Source: Buttiauxella gaviniae
GTDB lineage: Bacteria > Pseudomonadota > Gammaproteobacteria > Enterobacterales > Enterobacteriaceae
Direction: 5' to 3'
NCBI RefSeq assembly: GCF_040786275.1
Contig: NZ_JBFMVT010000002.1
Span: 3,100,001-3,164,000 of the forward strand
Length of the DNA stretch: 64,000 nucleotides
Below, one piece after another: positions 26,704-36,519 of the stretch. How positions within the stretch are numbered: position 1 is the stretch's first letter; each line of letters begins with the position of its first letter. Under the pieces are notes generated by a model that was given only the letters and a program-made list of their open reading frames with translations, was not told where the DNA came from and did not search any database. The translations under genes and the position numbers were made by a program.

Positions 26704-28162
26704 AAAAGACTGAGGAAATAAAATCATTTCTTTTGTCTTCTGTTTTTTCCCATCCTTGCACTTTCGCTAACTCGACTATTTTGCTTGCTTCTAACAGCTC
26801 AGCTTCGGTCAACTTAGGAACGTTAATTCTCTTCAAATAGTTTGCGGAGTTATTAGCCCCTGGTGATACTAGGGACTTTTGTTCTGTTGCAAATGGGTGA
26901 TTTAGGTAAATCAATAAAAAATCATGGTAGCTTGCACTTTTAGCGAAAACACCAACAACACCTTGGTCAAAAATGCAGTTATCCATTTCTGAGGCTGTTA
27001 ACCTTCCAGAGGTAACCATAGGTATAGCAAGTCCCTTTTTAAAATAAAAATCTTTGTTTTGAAGCCGAGCCTTCTTATCTTTATAATAATACGCGACAGC
27101 TTCATGATCCCATCGAATACAGCTATTTGTATCTTCAAAGATATTTCTATGCCCTCCTCGAAAAAAAGGCACATAAGCGATATCTGAATCTATACCATGT
27201 TCCTTCTCAAACTCAGTTGGAGTTATATTTACTAGGCTCCAATCAACAGGGTGACCATTGATTCTTTTAGGAGGATTTTCGGAGTCATATCCACAAAATC
27301 TTTGGTTATCTCCTGTATAAATTCCTGTTTTGCACTCAGCAATCTCACCCAGAGTTACAGTTTCGCGAGATATCTTAATTAATTCAAATAATTTTGGATT
27401 AATCCAAGCTTTGTCCACGTTATTAATAAAATAATCACCACGAACAATAGTATGATCCGTTTCTAGCAATTGTAAGAGAGGTTGGTTTGAGTCAATTGCA
27501 TCGATCCAATTAACTTCGCTATCAGCACTAAGGGTGGCCACATTACCAGCGATAATGCACATGTTACAGTAACCGAAGTTAACAGAGCCGAATCGCTTGC
27601 TTTTAAACTGAATGATATGACTTGGTTTAGCTGATTCAAGTATAAAATGTCTCATAGACCTCAAATGCGTGCTCGTAAGGAAGGTATCAGGGATAATGAA
27701 AACATATCGCCCTCCTTTTTTTAATTTCTGCAAAGTAAAATAGAAGAATAAGGCATAAGATTCTTTAGCATACACATCAGGGAATGCTTTTTTTATCAGT
27801 TTTCTATACTCTTGTGAGAATTTTAAACCGTAAGGTGGGTTGCAAATAGTTGAATCATATTCAGTATTAGGCAATACAATTTTACGATTATTTGGTTGAA
27901 CAAAATAATCGATGAAATCGGCGTGAAAATAATTACAGTTTTGTATCTTTAAGTCATTTAAAAAATGATTTTCATCAATATCAATAGCATCAATATTTTT
28001 AGGATTTCCGATTAGGTTTTTTATAAATGCACCCTCGCCGAAGCAAGGTTCAATAATATTTTGATTAGACACATCCCCCAACAAAGTAATCATTGTATTT
28101 CTAAGGTCATGGGCGTCTGTAAAAAAACCTTGAAAAGATTTATCCGTAATATGTTGGTGCAT
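26702..28162 (-). CDS. Type II N6-adenine DNA methyltransferase
   Basis: 486 residues. Motif I IEPCFGEGAF (about 38-47) binds S-adenosylmethionine and motif IV NPPY (about 109-112, in TICNPPYGLKF) is the adenine-methylase catalytic motif. The order of motif I before IV with a long C-terminal target-recognition region makes it gamma class, like M.TaqI/Eco57I-type enzymes. It protects the site cut by the convergent nuclease. Its upstream region holds a C-box-like sequence, so the C protein may also restrain it. The recognised sequence is unknown. Confidence 0.9.
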   Translation of the reverse strand: MHQHITDKSFQGFFTDAHDLRNTMITLLGDVSNQNIIEPCFGEGAFIKNLIGNPKNIDAIDIDENHFLNDLKIQNCNYFHADFIDYFVQPNNRKIVLPNTEYDSTICNPPYGLKFSQEYRKLIKKAFPDVYAKESYALFFYFTLQKLKKGGRYVFIIPDTFLTSTHLRSMRHFILESAKPSHIIQFKSKRFGSVNFGYCNMCIIAGNVATLSADSEVNWIDAIDSNQPLLQLLETDHTIVRGDYFINNVDKAWINPKLFELIKISRETVTLGEIAECKTGIYTGDNQRFCGYDSENPPKRINGHPVDWSLVNITPTEFEKEHGIDSDIAYVPFFRGGHRNIFEDTNSCIRWDHEAVAYYYKDKKARLQNKDFYFKKGLAIPMVTSGRLTASEMDNCIFDQGVVGVFAKSASYHDFLLIYLNHPFATEQKSLVSPGANNSANYLKRINVPKLTEAELLEASKIVELAKVQGWEKTEDKRNDFISSVF

Positions 28163-28188
28163 TTTTATCGCTCAATCTTAAGTGTGCT

Positions 28189-28198
28189 ACTTTTAGTC
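28189..28198. promoter_or_regulatory. C-box-like site upstream of the methylase gene
   Basis: ACTTTTAGTC, one copy, 27 bases before the methylase start. The context TGCTACT..TAGTC matches the C-gene operator at 25544-25557 at most positions. Confidence 0.5.
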
Positions 28199-28535
28199 GT
28201 CATTTTACTGTGTTTTTTATAACTTTCAAGTTTATGATAACTTGGTTACTTTATGCTGCGTATTTCAACCCCGCGAGTACCCCACACTGGAACAGGCCCT
28301 TCTCAAGCTGTACTAGCAGTATTTGTATCTGTTGATTTTAGTATGACGCTACTTTGACAATGCCGTATCCCTTGGCGATTTCACCGCGACTCAAGCTGCC
28401 GCGAAAAACAATCTGGCGGTAGTCTTTGTCTGTTCGATCCGCAGACCACGCGATAAATTCCTCACCGCTTTTTCTCCAGAGTATGATCTTTGGTAGTCAT
28501 AAAACCCATCATCATATGCTCATACCCACCAATAG
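28199..28535. other. Non-coding debris after the methylase gene
   Basis: No intact gene. A stretch around 28355-28490 reads as a clean plus-strand peptide (DNAVSLGDFTATQAAAK..., ending PEYDLW before a TAG at 28495) with no proper start, so it looks like the tail of a lost gene. I do not recognise it. Confidence 0.35.
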
Positions 28536-28631
28536 TGGACACGGGCTAAGTGAGTAAACTCTTAACTAGAGGTACTCATGACAAAACTAGTAGCAACCAC
28601 CAAAAATCCCAACAAACAACACCGTTTTTTC
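28536..28631 (+). mobile_element. Left-end remnant of an IS3-family insertion sequence
   Basis: The scrap starts TGGACACGGGC, an IS3-type end, and at 28578 an ATG opens MTKLVATTKNPNKQHRFF, resembling the N-terminus of IS3-family OrfA (MTK...S.KPRKQH). It breaks off at a G-run after about 18 codons. No right end or transposase core is present. Confidence 0.55.
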
Positions 28632-28766
28632 GGGGGGATTAACACGGCATGATAGCTTTCCAGAATCACTGAATGTCAGCTCCTTGTACCAGGCAGCCTG
28701 TAAGACACCTGCAATTAATGAACACACCTAATAAGCCCTAGCGATTTACCCCATCTAATCGAATAA

Positions 28767-29867
<1,101 letters not shown>

Positions 29868-29912
29868 TGATGTTGTTAAATTGTGATCGATGATCGGTTT
29901 CTTATTTATTAC

Positions 29913-29937
29913 CCTGTCAACCTGTTTGACAGGTTGA
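29913..29937. promoter_or_regulatory. Overlapping inverted repeats upstream of the sugar-acid operon
   Basis: CCTGTCAA-N5-TTGACAGG overlaps TCAACCTGT-TTG-ACAGGTTGA, about 80 bases before the first gene of the operon. It may be an operator or a leader hairpin. It does not match the palindrome next to the GntR gene. Confidence 0.4.
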
Positions 29938-30017
29938 TGGCTATACACCTACTCTTTGTTCATCTTGTAAAAAACGATGCTTTTAACGTTTTGATGGCTG
30001 ACTCAGGAGTTAAGGTA

Positions 30018-30704
30018 ATGTGGAACAACGACAGTGAATTATTTCATCTAATGCGCAGCAAACTATTTACGGCAGTGGTTGGCGATATTCTCGATACGCT
30101 CGGTTATTTACACCAATTTGTTGCTCCGCAAATAAAACCACTCCATGTAGATATGGTGGTCGCAGGCCGTGCAATGCCCGTTCTGGAAGCGGATGTATAT
30201 GAAATTTCATCTACTTCCGGGCGGAGTGAAATAGGCACAAAACCGTTTGGCATAATGTTTGAAGCACTAGATTCGTTACAGGAAAACGAGGTTTATATCA
30301 CTACCGGTAGTTCGCTGCGGTATGCGCTGTGGGGCGGTTTGATGACGACTCGAGCGATGCACCTTAAAGCTGCAGGTGCCGTGTTAGATGGATATGTCCG
30401 TGACTCTAACGAAATTCTTGAGTTGGCTTTCCCTACTTTTTCGCATGGGACCTACGCCCAGGATCAAGGGCCGCGCGGTAAGGTGATTGATTATCGAGTA
30501 CCGATTGAATTCCACGGCGTGCGTATTAATCCTGGAGATATCGTGTATGGCGATCGCGACGGGTTGCTGATTATTCCACAGCAAGTTGAAAAACAAGTCA
30601 TTACTCTGGCCCTGGAAAAAGTCGCCACGGAGAGTGAAGTCCGCTTAGCTATCCGGGATGGCATGAGTACCGTCGCTGCTTTTGAGAAATTCGGCGTGAT
30701 GTAA
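30018..30704 (+). CDS. RraA-like aldolase/decarboxylase family protein
   Basis: 228 residues from MWNNDSELF, preceded by GGAG at 8 bases; a start at 29883 lacks support. RraA-family features: TAVVGDILDTLG near 18, AGRAMPV near 50, GGLMTTRAMHLKAAGAVLDGYVRD (split: GGLMT near 107 and DGYVRDS near 127) and GDIVYGDRDGLLIIP near 174. Members with the G-x20-R-D metal site act as class II pyruvate aldolases or oxaloacetate decarboxylases; both R and D are present in YVRD. As first gene of a sugar-acid operon it may split the final keto-deoxy acid. Confidence 0.75.
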   Translation: MWNNDSELFHLMRSKLFTAVVGDILDTLGYLHQFVAPQIKPLHVDMVVAGRAMPVLEADVYEISSTSGRSEIGTKPFGIMFEALDSLQENEVYITTGSSLRYALWGGLMTTRAMHLKAAGAVLDGYVRDSNEILELAFPTFSHGTYAQDQGPRGKVIDYRVPIEFHGVRINPGDIVYGDRDGLLIIPQQVEKQVITLALEKVATESEVRLAIRDGMSTVAAFEKFGVM

Positions 30705-30737
30705 TTTGGCTTAGTGTCGCTCGCGAGGAATTATGTC

Positions 30738-32024
30738 ATGTTCAAACGACAGCATTCGAAAATAGTCTTTCTATTATTTATTGCCGGGGTTATTAATTAT
30801 CTTGATCGGGCGGCATTCTCTGTAGCCATGCCTTATATAAAAGATCATCTCGGCTTGAGCCCTACAGAAGTAGGACTCATGCTAAGTAGTTTCTTTTTCG
30901 GCTATGCATTGTTTAATTTTGTTGGCGGTTATTTATCGGATATTTTTGGCCCGAAAAAAGTCTTCACTATTGCCATGCTTTCCTGGTCCTTATTTTGTGG
31001 GCTGACCGGGCTGGTATTCAGTTATGGGGCTCTCTTTGTCGTGCGTGTGCTGTTTGGTATGAGTGAAGGGCCAATCAGTACTACGATTAACAAGTCGATC
31101 AGCAACTGGGTTCCACTCGATCAGCGAGCACGCGCAGTCGGAATGGCTAACTCAGGGAATCCGCTGGGGGGCGCGATTGCCGGGCCCATTGTTGGTTTTA
31201 TTGCAGTGATGTGGAACTGGCGTATAGCGTTTATTATTTTAATGTCGCTAGGTTTTATCTGGACATTCTTCTGGTTGAAATCATTCACCGATAAACCGCA
31301 TGATAATGCAGAAGTTTCCGCAAAGGAAATCGCTGAATATGATGAAGCACAGAAAGGTGTATTGTTTAGTCCCTCTGGAGATAAAAAAACACCCCTGTCG
31401 TTTTATTTAAAACAGCCGATTATTATTTTCACCGCAGTCGCTTTTTTTGCCATTAATTATATTTTGTATTTCTTCTTAACCTGGTTTCCCAGTTATTTAT
31501 CCATGGCAAAAGGCCTGGATATTAAAGAGCTCAGTATTGCATCAGCCATTCCCTGGATTATTGGCAGCATAGGTATGGCATTAGGTGGAATGGCATGTGA
31601 TGCGGTGTATAAAAAGACGCGAAATCTGTTGTTATCGAGAAAATTAATTATTTCATCTGGGCTGGTTCTGTCGGCTATTTGCCTGGCAGGCGCGGGGAAT
31701 GTGCAGTCAACGGTTGGGGCTGTCGCAATGATGGCGGTTGGTATTTTCTTTATGTATCTGGCAGCGGCGGCTCCGTGGGCTATCGTTTCTGACAATGTTG
31801 ACAGCGCAAGTGTGGGGAGTGTCGGGGGATTTATCCATTTGATTGCCAATACTGCAGGGGTGATCGCTCCCATTGTCACCGGAATGATCGTTCAGTACAG
31901 CGGTAGCTTTGTTGCGGCATTTGTACTTGCGGGCGTTGTTGGGCTGATTGGTGCGCTAGGTGTGGCACTGTTTATACGACCCGTTACTGTACGTTCTCAC
32001 ACAGAAACCACACCGCTTGCATGA
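30738..32024 (+). CDS. MFS transporter, anion:cation symporter (sugar-acid) type
   Basis: 428 residues from MFKRQHSKIV, with GAGG upstream. Twelve hydrophobic segments, an INYLDRAAFSVA motif in helix 1 and G.LSDIFGPKKVF between helices 2 and 3, as in the ACS family (ExuT, GarP, DgoT). These import hexuronates, aldarates or hexonates with protons. It fits the dehydrogenase/dehydratase genes that follow; the gap to the next gene is 10 bases. Confidence 0.87.
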   Translation: MFKRQHSKIVFLLFIAGVINYLDRAAFSVAMPYIKDHLGLSPTEVGLMLSSFFFGYALFNFVGGYLSDIFGPKKVFTIAMLSWSLFCGLTGLVFSYGALFVVRVLFGMSEGPISTTINKSISNWVPLDQRARAVGMANSGNPLGGAIAGPIVGFIAVMWNWRIAFIILMSLGFIWTFFWLKSFTDKPHDNAEVSAKEIAEYDEAQKGVLFSPSGDKKTPLSFYLKQPIIIFTAVAFFAINYILYFFLTWFPSYLSMAKGLDIKELSIASAIPWIIGSIGMALGGMACDAVYKKTRNLLLSRKLIISSGLVLSAICLAGAGNVQSTVGAVAMMAVGIFFMYLAAAAPWAIVSDNVDSASVGSVGGFIHLIANTAGVIAPIVTGMIVQYSGSFVAAFVLAGVVGLIGALGVALFIRPVTVRSHTETTPLA

Positions 32025-32034
32025 GGTTAATAGT

Positions 32035-33048
32035 ATGAAAGCATTAGTAATAAATCAGGATAAACCGGCTCATTTTACCGAGATTGCAGAACCGCAGTGT
32101 AACGAAAGCGAAGTGTTGGTTGGTGTCGAGTATGTGGGTCTGTGCGGTTCCGATTTGAACACCTGGCGCGGGGGGAATCCCTTAACTGTCTATCCGTGTA
32201 TTCCCGGCCATGAAATCGGCGGCGTGGTGCTGCAAGTCGGCCATGGAGTAAGAAGCTGTAAAACGGGCGATCGCGTAGTGGTTCTGCCTTGCACCGAATG
32301 TGGAGCTTGCAGTGCATGCTTGAGTGGGCGACCCAATGCTTGCCAATTTAACCAGACGCTTGGCGTGCAGCGTCAGGGCGGTATGGTGAAAAAATTGGTT
32401 ATGGCCGCAAATAAAGTACTGGTCTGTAATTCACTCAATAGTCAGCAACTGGCATTGATTGAGCCGCTGTCTGTCGGCCTGCACGCCGCGAGGCGGGCAC
32501 AAATCAACGTTGGCGAATGGGTTGTGGTGATGGGGTGTGGCGTCATTGGTTTAGGCGTTATTACTGCTGCGGCATCAATGGGTGCGCGTGTTGTGGCCAT
32601 TGATATTGATCCGCGTAAGGAGGCGGTCGCAAAAGCATGTGGTGCGACACAGTTTATTAACAGTCAGACGGAAGATGTTGCCGCGTTACTTGGCAAACTC
32701 AATGATGGCCATGGCCCTGCGGTTGTGATTGAAGCGATAGGGCTTGCCAGCACGATTGAGCAGGCCGTCGATGTAGTGGCGTTTGCTGGGCGAGTGGTTT
32801 ATGTCGGTTATGCAAAAAAGCCGGTTACTTTTGACAGTGCCCGCTTCTTACTCAAAGAGCTGGATATTCGGGGCTCACGTAATGCAACGGTCACAGATTT
32901 TCGGGCAGTGATCGCGTTGATGGAGCAAAACCGCTATCCGGTAGAAAAGATCATCAGCGCTTATTATCCGTTAGATCAAGCCGATCAGGCTTTTACCCGT
33001 TGGGCTGCTGATCCGGGTTCTATCACCAAAATTCTTATCGAACTTTAA
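32035..33048 (+). CDS. Zinc-dependent alcohol dehydrogenase (LgoD-like)
   Basis: 337 residues from MKALVINQD with GAGG 8 bases upstream. GLCGSD (catalytic zinc Cys, about 38), GHEIGG (about 60), the structural zinc set C..C..C.......C in CTECGACSACLSGRPNAC (about 87-104) and the GCGVIGLG nucleotide-binding turn (about 168). The C-terminal third (GSRNAT.TDF, then PLDQADQAF) follows the L-galactonate 5-dehydrogenase LgoD/YjjN pattern. It likely oxidises a hexonate to a keto acid. Confidence 0.85.
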   Translation: MKALVINQDKPAHFTEIAEPQCNESEVLVGVEYVGLCGSDLNTWRGGNPLTVYPCIPGHEIGGVVLQVGHGVRSCKTGDRVVVLPCTECGACSACLSGRPNACQFNQTLGVQRQGGMVKKLVMAANKVLVCNSLNSQQLALIEPLSVGLHAARRAQINVGEWVVVMGCGVIGLGVITAAASMGARVVAIDIDPRKEAVAKACGATQFINSQTEDVAALLGKLNDGHGPAVVIEAIGLASTIEQAVDVVAFAGRVVYVGYAKKPVTFDSARFLLKELDIRGSRNATVTDFRAVIALMEQNRYPVEKIISAYYPLDQADQAFTRWAADPGSITKILIEL

Positions 33049-33064
33049 TCTCAGGAGGCAGTTA

Positions 33065-33829
33065 ATGTCAGCGAATAAGATATTTTCTTTAGATGGCAAA
33101 ACAGCGCTGATTACTGGAGGCTCCAGTGGATTGGGGTTTGCTATCGCACAATGTATGGTGGCAAGTGGTGCTCGGGTCATTATTGCTGCGCGTAATGGCG
33201 AACAGGCACAGGCTGCGGCCCAACAGCTTGGGCCACAAGCGAGCTGGAGTTCATTTGATGTCGGAGATACTGATAATACCGAAAGATGGGTAACCGATTT
33301 ACTCAGAGAATACGGGCAGATCGATATTCTGGTGAATAACGCCGGTAATCATTGTAAAAAACCAATTGAAGAAATGAGCGTTGCTGATTTTCAATCTGTG
33401 ATGAATGTGCATGTGGTGGGGGCGTTCGCTCTCACTAAGGCACTTGTTCCACATATGAAAGAGTTGGGTAATGCCTCGGTGCTATTTACCGCCTCAATGA
33501 CATCATTTATCGGCCAGCCGTGGGTGGCTGGATATGCAGCGGCAAAATCGGCATACCTTGGATTAATTCATAGTTTAACCACGGAGCTCGCCGCTGAAGG
33601 TATTCGTGTTAATGGTATCGCGCCGGGCTGGATTGATACCCCAATGTTGCGTAAAGCAATTGAAGGCGATGATGTGCGGAAGAATAAAATTCTTGGCCGT
33701 ACGCCAATGAAACGCTTCGGTAAGCCTGAGGATATTGGCTGGGCGGCCACATACCTGGCGTCAGATGCTGCATCTTTTGTTAGCGGCCATGTTCTGGTGG
33801 TTGATGGCGGCGCATTAATTGGCTTTTAA
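33065..33829 (+). CDS. SDR-family oxidoreductase
   Basis: 254 residues. GGSSGLG (about 17-23) binds NAD(P), NNAG (about 93), catalytic Ser in FTASMTSF and Tyr-x3-Lys in YAAAK (about 158-162), and the late IAPGWIDTPM. The classical SDR type is close to gluconate 5-dehydrogenase. In this operon it could reduce the keto acid made by the LgoD-like enzyme to a different hexonate epimer before dehydration (inference). AGGAGG-like sequence precedes the start. Confidence 0.87.
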   Translation: MSANKIFSLDGKTALITGGSSGLGFAIAQCMVASGARVIIAARNGEQAQAAAQQLGPQASWSSFDVGDTDNTERWVTDLLREYGQIDILVNNAGNHCKKPIEEMSVADFQSVMNVHVVGAFALTKALVPHMKELGNASVLFTASMTSFIGQPWVAGYAAAKSAYLGLIHSLTTELAAEGIRVNGIAPGWIDTPMLRKAIEGDDVRKNKILGRTPMKRFGKPEDIGWAATYLASDAASFVSGHVLVVDGGALIGF

Positions 33830-33852
33830 ATCCGTGTGGGTTGGAATAGAAG

Positions 33853-34170
33853 ATGAAAAACAAGTTATTACAATTGCATCCACAAGATAATTGCCTGGTA
33901 GCACTGGCTGATATCCATGAAGGGGAAAAGCTCAGTTATGAAGGGGGAGAATTGCTCGCCCGTAGTAACGTGACCCTTGGGCATAAGCTTGCCATGCATG
34001 AATTATCCGCCGGAGATAAAGTCATTAAATATGGGGCTATTATTGGCTCGGCGACTCAATATATTGCCGTGGGTGAACACATTCATAGCCACAACCTGAA
34101 GAGTGATTATATCGCGGTATTTCATCACCAGGATGCTGGCTATCAGAATACAGAGGATCAAACAACATGA
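33853..34170 (+). CDS. SAF-domain small subunit of altronate-dehydratase-type enzyme
   Basis: 105 residues, matching only the N-terminal SAF domain of UxaA (LQLHPQDNCLVAL, then VGEHIHSHNL near 78, with the conserved His pair). The stop overlaps the start of the next gene by four bases (ATGA). In E. coli UxaA the two parts are one chain; a split form also exists in sulfolactate sulfo-lyase (SuyA/SuyB) and related hydrolases. It is probably an alpha subunit working with the next product. Confidence 0.85.
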   Translation: MKNKLLQLHPQDNCLVALADIHEGEKLSYEGGELLARSNVTLGHKLAMHELSAGDKVIKYGAIIGSATQYIAVGEHIHSHNLKSDYIAVFHHQDAGYQNTEDQTT

Positions 34171-35354
34171 GAGGCTATATTCGGCAGGATGGGCAGGTCG
34201 GTATCCGTAATACTATTCAGGTAATATTTATGGTCGAATGTGCCAGCCATGTTGCCAAAAAAATTGCTGAATCGTTTGATAGATTAGATGTGCAGCATTT
34301 TGGATTTTCAGGCTGTTACCCCTCAGATTATGGTTTTCGGCTGGTAAAAAATCTCGCCACACACAGTAATGTGGCCGGAGTATTGATCATTTCCCTGGGC
34401 TGTGAAAACTTTGATCGTGACCGCTTAGCAGAAGATATATTAGCCAGCGGTAGACCATGTCATAAATTGGTTATTCAGGAAGCGGGTGGTACAAGTTCTA
34501 CTATCGCCAAAGGCAAGCAATTAGTTGAAAGTATGCTGGCACAGGCATCATTGGTGCCGACTCGTGAGATTCAGTTTAGCGATCTGATCGTCGGCACTAT
34601 CTGTGGTGGATCTGATGGTACGAGCGGGATCACGGGTAATCCGGCTGTTGGGCGCGCCTTCGATCAGCTCATTGCCTCCGGCTCAACGTGTATATTCGAG
34701 GAAAGTGGCGAGCTGATCGGCTGTGAACCTCATATGATGCAACGAGCGGCAAGCCAGAAAGCGCGGGATGATATTGATCGAGCGATGGACAAAGCCCAAC
34801 GTTATTACGCCACGATGGGGTTAGGGAGTTTTTCTAATGGTAATGCGGTTGGTGGGTTAACCACTCAGGAAGAGAAATCTCTCGGCGCGTATACCAAATC
34901 CGGGGACAGCCCTATTTCTGGAGTCATATTGCCTACAGAGATCCCAAAACAACCCGGTTTGTATTTAATGGATGTCGTACCGGATGGTGAACCTCGTTTT
35001 GGTTACCCAAATATTAATGATACATCTGAAATTATTGAGTTAATTGCTACGGGTTGCCATTTAGTCTTATTTACAACCGGACGAGGTTCCGTGGTGGGTT
35101 CGGTTATTTCACCCGTGATAAAGGTCTGTAATAATCCGCAAACATGGCAAAACATGCATGAAGATATGGATATTAATGCGGGTAAAATCATCAGTGAAAA
35201 TGCCACGCTTGATGAAGTCGCGGAAGATATTTTACAACTCATATCTCAGATAGCGAGCGGGTCTGAAACAAAATCAGAAAGCCTTGGCCATAGTGAATTT
35301 GTTCTGACTTATAAAGCGTTTGATTATGAAAAGGGTGGCTGTCGTATTGCTTGA
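34167..35354 (+). CDS. UxaA-family dehydratase large subunit
   Basis: 395 residues. UxaA C-terminal domain: starts MRGYIRQDGQVGIRN, has LGCENF near 72, CGGSDGTSGITGNPAVG near 148, EESGELIGCE near 178 and a late TTGRGSVVG near 302; the Cys residues fit an iron or Fe-S site as in altronate/galactarate dehydratases. With the SAF subunit it should dehydrate a hexonate to 2-keto-3-deoxy acid, or be a sulfo-lyase. The surrounding dehydrogenases favour hexonate use. A bidirectional terminator follows. Confidence 0.85.
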   Translation: MRGYIRQDGQVGIRNTIQVIFMVECASHVAKKIAESFDRLDVQHFGFSGCYPSDYGFRLVKNLATHSNVAGVLIISLGCENFDRDRLAEDILASGRPCHKLVIQEAGGTSSTIAKGKQLVESMLAQASLVPTREIQFSDLIVGTICGGSDGTSGITGNPAVGRAFDQLIASGSTCIFEESGELIGCEPHMMQRAASQKARDDIDRAMDKAQRYYATMGLGSFSNGNAVGGLTTQEEKSLGAYTKSGDSPISGVILPTEIPKQPGLYLMDVVPDGEPRFGYPNINDTSEIIELIATGCHLVLFTTGRGSVVGSVISPVIKVCNNPQTWQNMHEDMDINAGKIISENATLDEVAEDILQLISQIASGSETKSESLGHSEFVLTYKAFDYEKGGCRIA

Positions 35355-35393
35355 CGTAAAGAACGACAGTTTATTCAGCTTTTTATTAATCTA

Positions 35394-35432
35394 AAAAACC
35401 AGTGGGATGATTTATATCTACCCCTGGTTTTA
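35394..35432. terminator. Bidirectional terminator between operon and GntR gene
   Basis: AAAACCAGTGGG and CCCCTGGTTTT are inverted around a 14-base loop, with A- and T-runs outside, between convergent genes. Confidence 0.7.
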
Positions 35433-35435
35433 TGA

Positions 35436-36155
35436 TTATATCTTTGAACTATTGATTAAAGCATTAATCGCAGAATCAAAATGGGCTTGCATCATTTTTC
35501 TGGCACCTTCAGCATCCCGGGCGCATACACAGTCGGTAATTTGTTGATGGAAATCAACAATTTGCTCCGCATGCTTTTGGCTATCCTGCGCTTGCAATCC
35601 AGCCGCAATTGATTCTTCCAGTGACGCCCGTAAGGCTTGTAATAGCAAGCTGTATAACGGGTTATTTGTCGCACTTGCGAGTATTAAATGAAATCGCGCG
35701 TCATGGATAATAAATTGCTGATGATTGCCGAAACTTATACGTATTTGCTTCATTTCTTCACGTAGCTGCTCGAAATCTTGCTCAGTGCCGTGAATCGCGG
35801 CTAACCCAGCACAATTAACCTCTAACGCGCATCGTAATTCAAGAATTTGGCTTGCACTGACCTGGCGAGTAGCCATTGAATAATGAAAGATTGTACCTAG
35901 TGCTGTTGGGTTTACGGTCTGTACCCTTGGTCGTTTACCACTGCTGATATCCAGTACGCCGAGCGTCGAGAGTGATTGAAATGCTTCCCTAATGACGCCG
36001 CGGCTAACCCCAAGGGTTTCAATCAGTTGTTTCTCACTAGGAACCTCTGTTCCGGGATTGAGTTTCTGCTCAGTGATCAGGTTTAAAATATAGGTTTTTA
36101 CTTGTTCCGACAGTGTGGTTTTCTCAAGTATCGTCGCGGTAAGACTCATATCCAT
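35436..36155 (-). CDS. GntR-family (FCD) transcriptional regulator
   Basis: 239 residues; the ATG two codons in (36149) has the better-spaced GAGAG and may be the true start. N-terminal winged helix-turn-helix (PGTEVPSEKQLIETLGVSRGVIREAFQSL read in parts: VSRGVIREA near 50), C-terminal FCD ligand domain with metal-binding D..H...H pattern (HDARFHLIL near 143). FCD regulators respond to sugar acids and related carboxylates, which fits control of the convergent operon. It has a double palindrome at its own promoter. Confidence 0.88.
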   Translation of the reverse strand: MDMSLTATILEKTTLSEQVKTYILNLITEQKLNPGTEVPSEKQLIETLGVSRGVIREAFQSLSTLGVLDISSGKRPRVQTVNPTALGTIFHYSMATRQVSASQILELRCALEVNCAGLAAIHGTEQDFEQLREEMKQIRISFGNHQQFIIHDARFHLILASATNNPLYSLLLQALRASLEESIAAGLQAQDSQKHAEQIVDFHQQITDCVCARDAEGARKMMQAHFDSAINALINSSKI

Positions 36156-36160
36156 GCTCT

Positions 36161-36189
36161 CATCCTATCATACAGGATGATAGTATGAT
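36161..36189. promoter_or_regulatory. Overlapping palindromes at the GntR promoter
   Basis: CATCCT-ATCATAC-AGGATG overlaps ATCATAC-N9-GTATGAT, immediately upstream of the GntR start. This is the expected place for autoregulation. Confidence 0.5.
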
Positions 36190-36308
36190 CTGAATTGCTG
36201 TTTTCGACAACGTTGGTTTTGTGTTTTTGGGGGCGTAGGTAGCGACAGCCTTGCCCTGTATCTGACCTGGCAGCGGCAGGTGGCAATTCTGATTTCTGTT
36301 ATTACACT

Positions 36309-36339
36309 TTAAAAAAGCGATGCCAGGAAGGGCATCGCT
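36309..36339 (-). terminator. Orphan minus-strand terminator
   Basis: GCGATGCC-AGGAAG-GGCATCGC with a T6 tail in the minus direction. No minus-strand gene precedes it now; it may mark a lost gene. The rest of 36190-36519 holds only the promoter of the next gene as far as I can see. Confidence 0.6.
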
Positions 36340-36519
36340 CAATTCAGTCAATTCGAATGACTTCGTCGTAAAAACCCTTTTTTCTATACTGTTATCTCTA
36401 TTTACTGCATGAAGTGTATGTAAATAATTTCATGATGTAATTATGTGTAATTTGATTTGTTCATTTATGTTATTACTGGCATCTTTGCTCCAGGAATAAC
36501 TCATAATGGAATGATTTAA

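Noticed and set aside
36160-36351. 63-codon minus-strand frame upstream of the GntR gene
   Set aside because: It runs through the GntR operator and the orphan terminator, with an unlikely composition.
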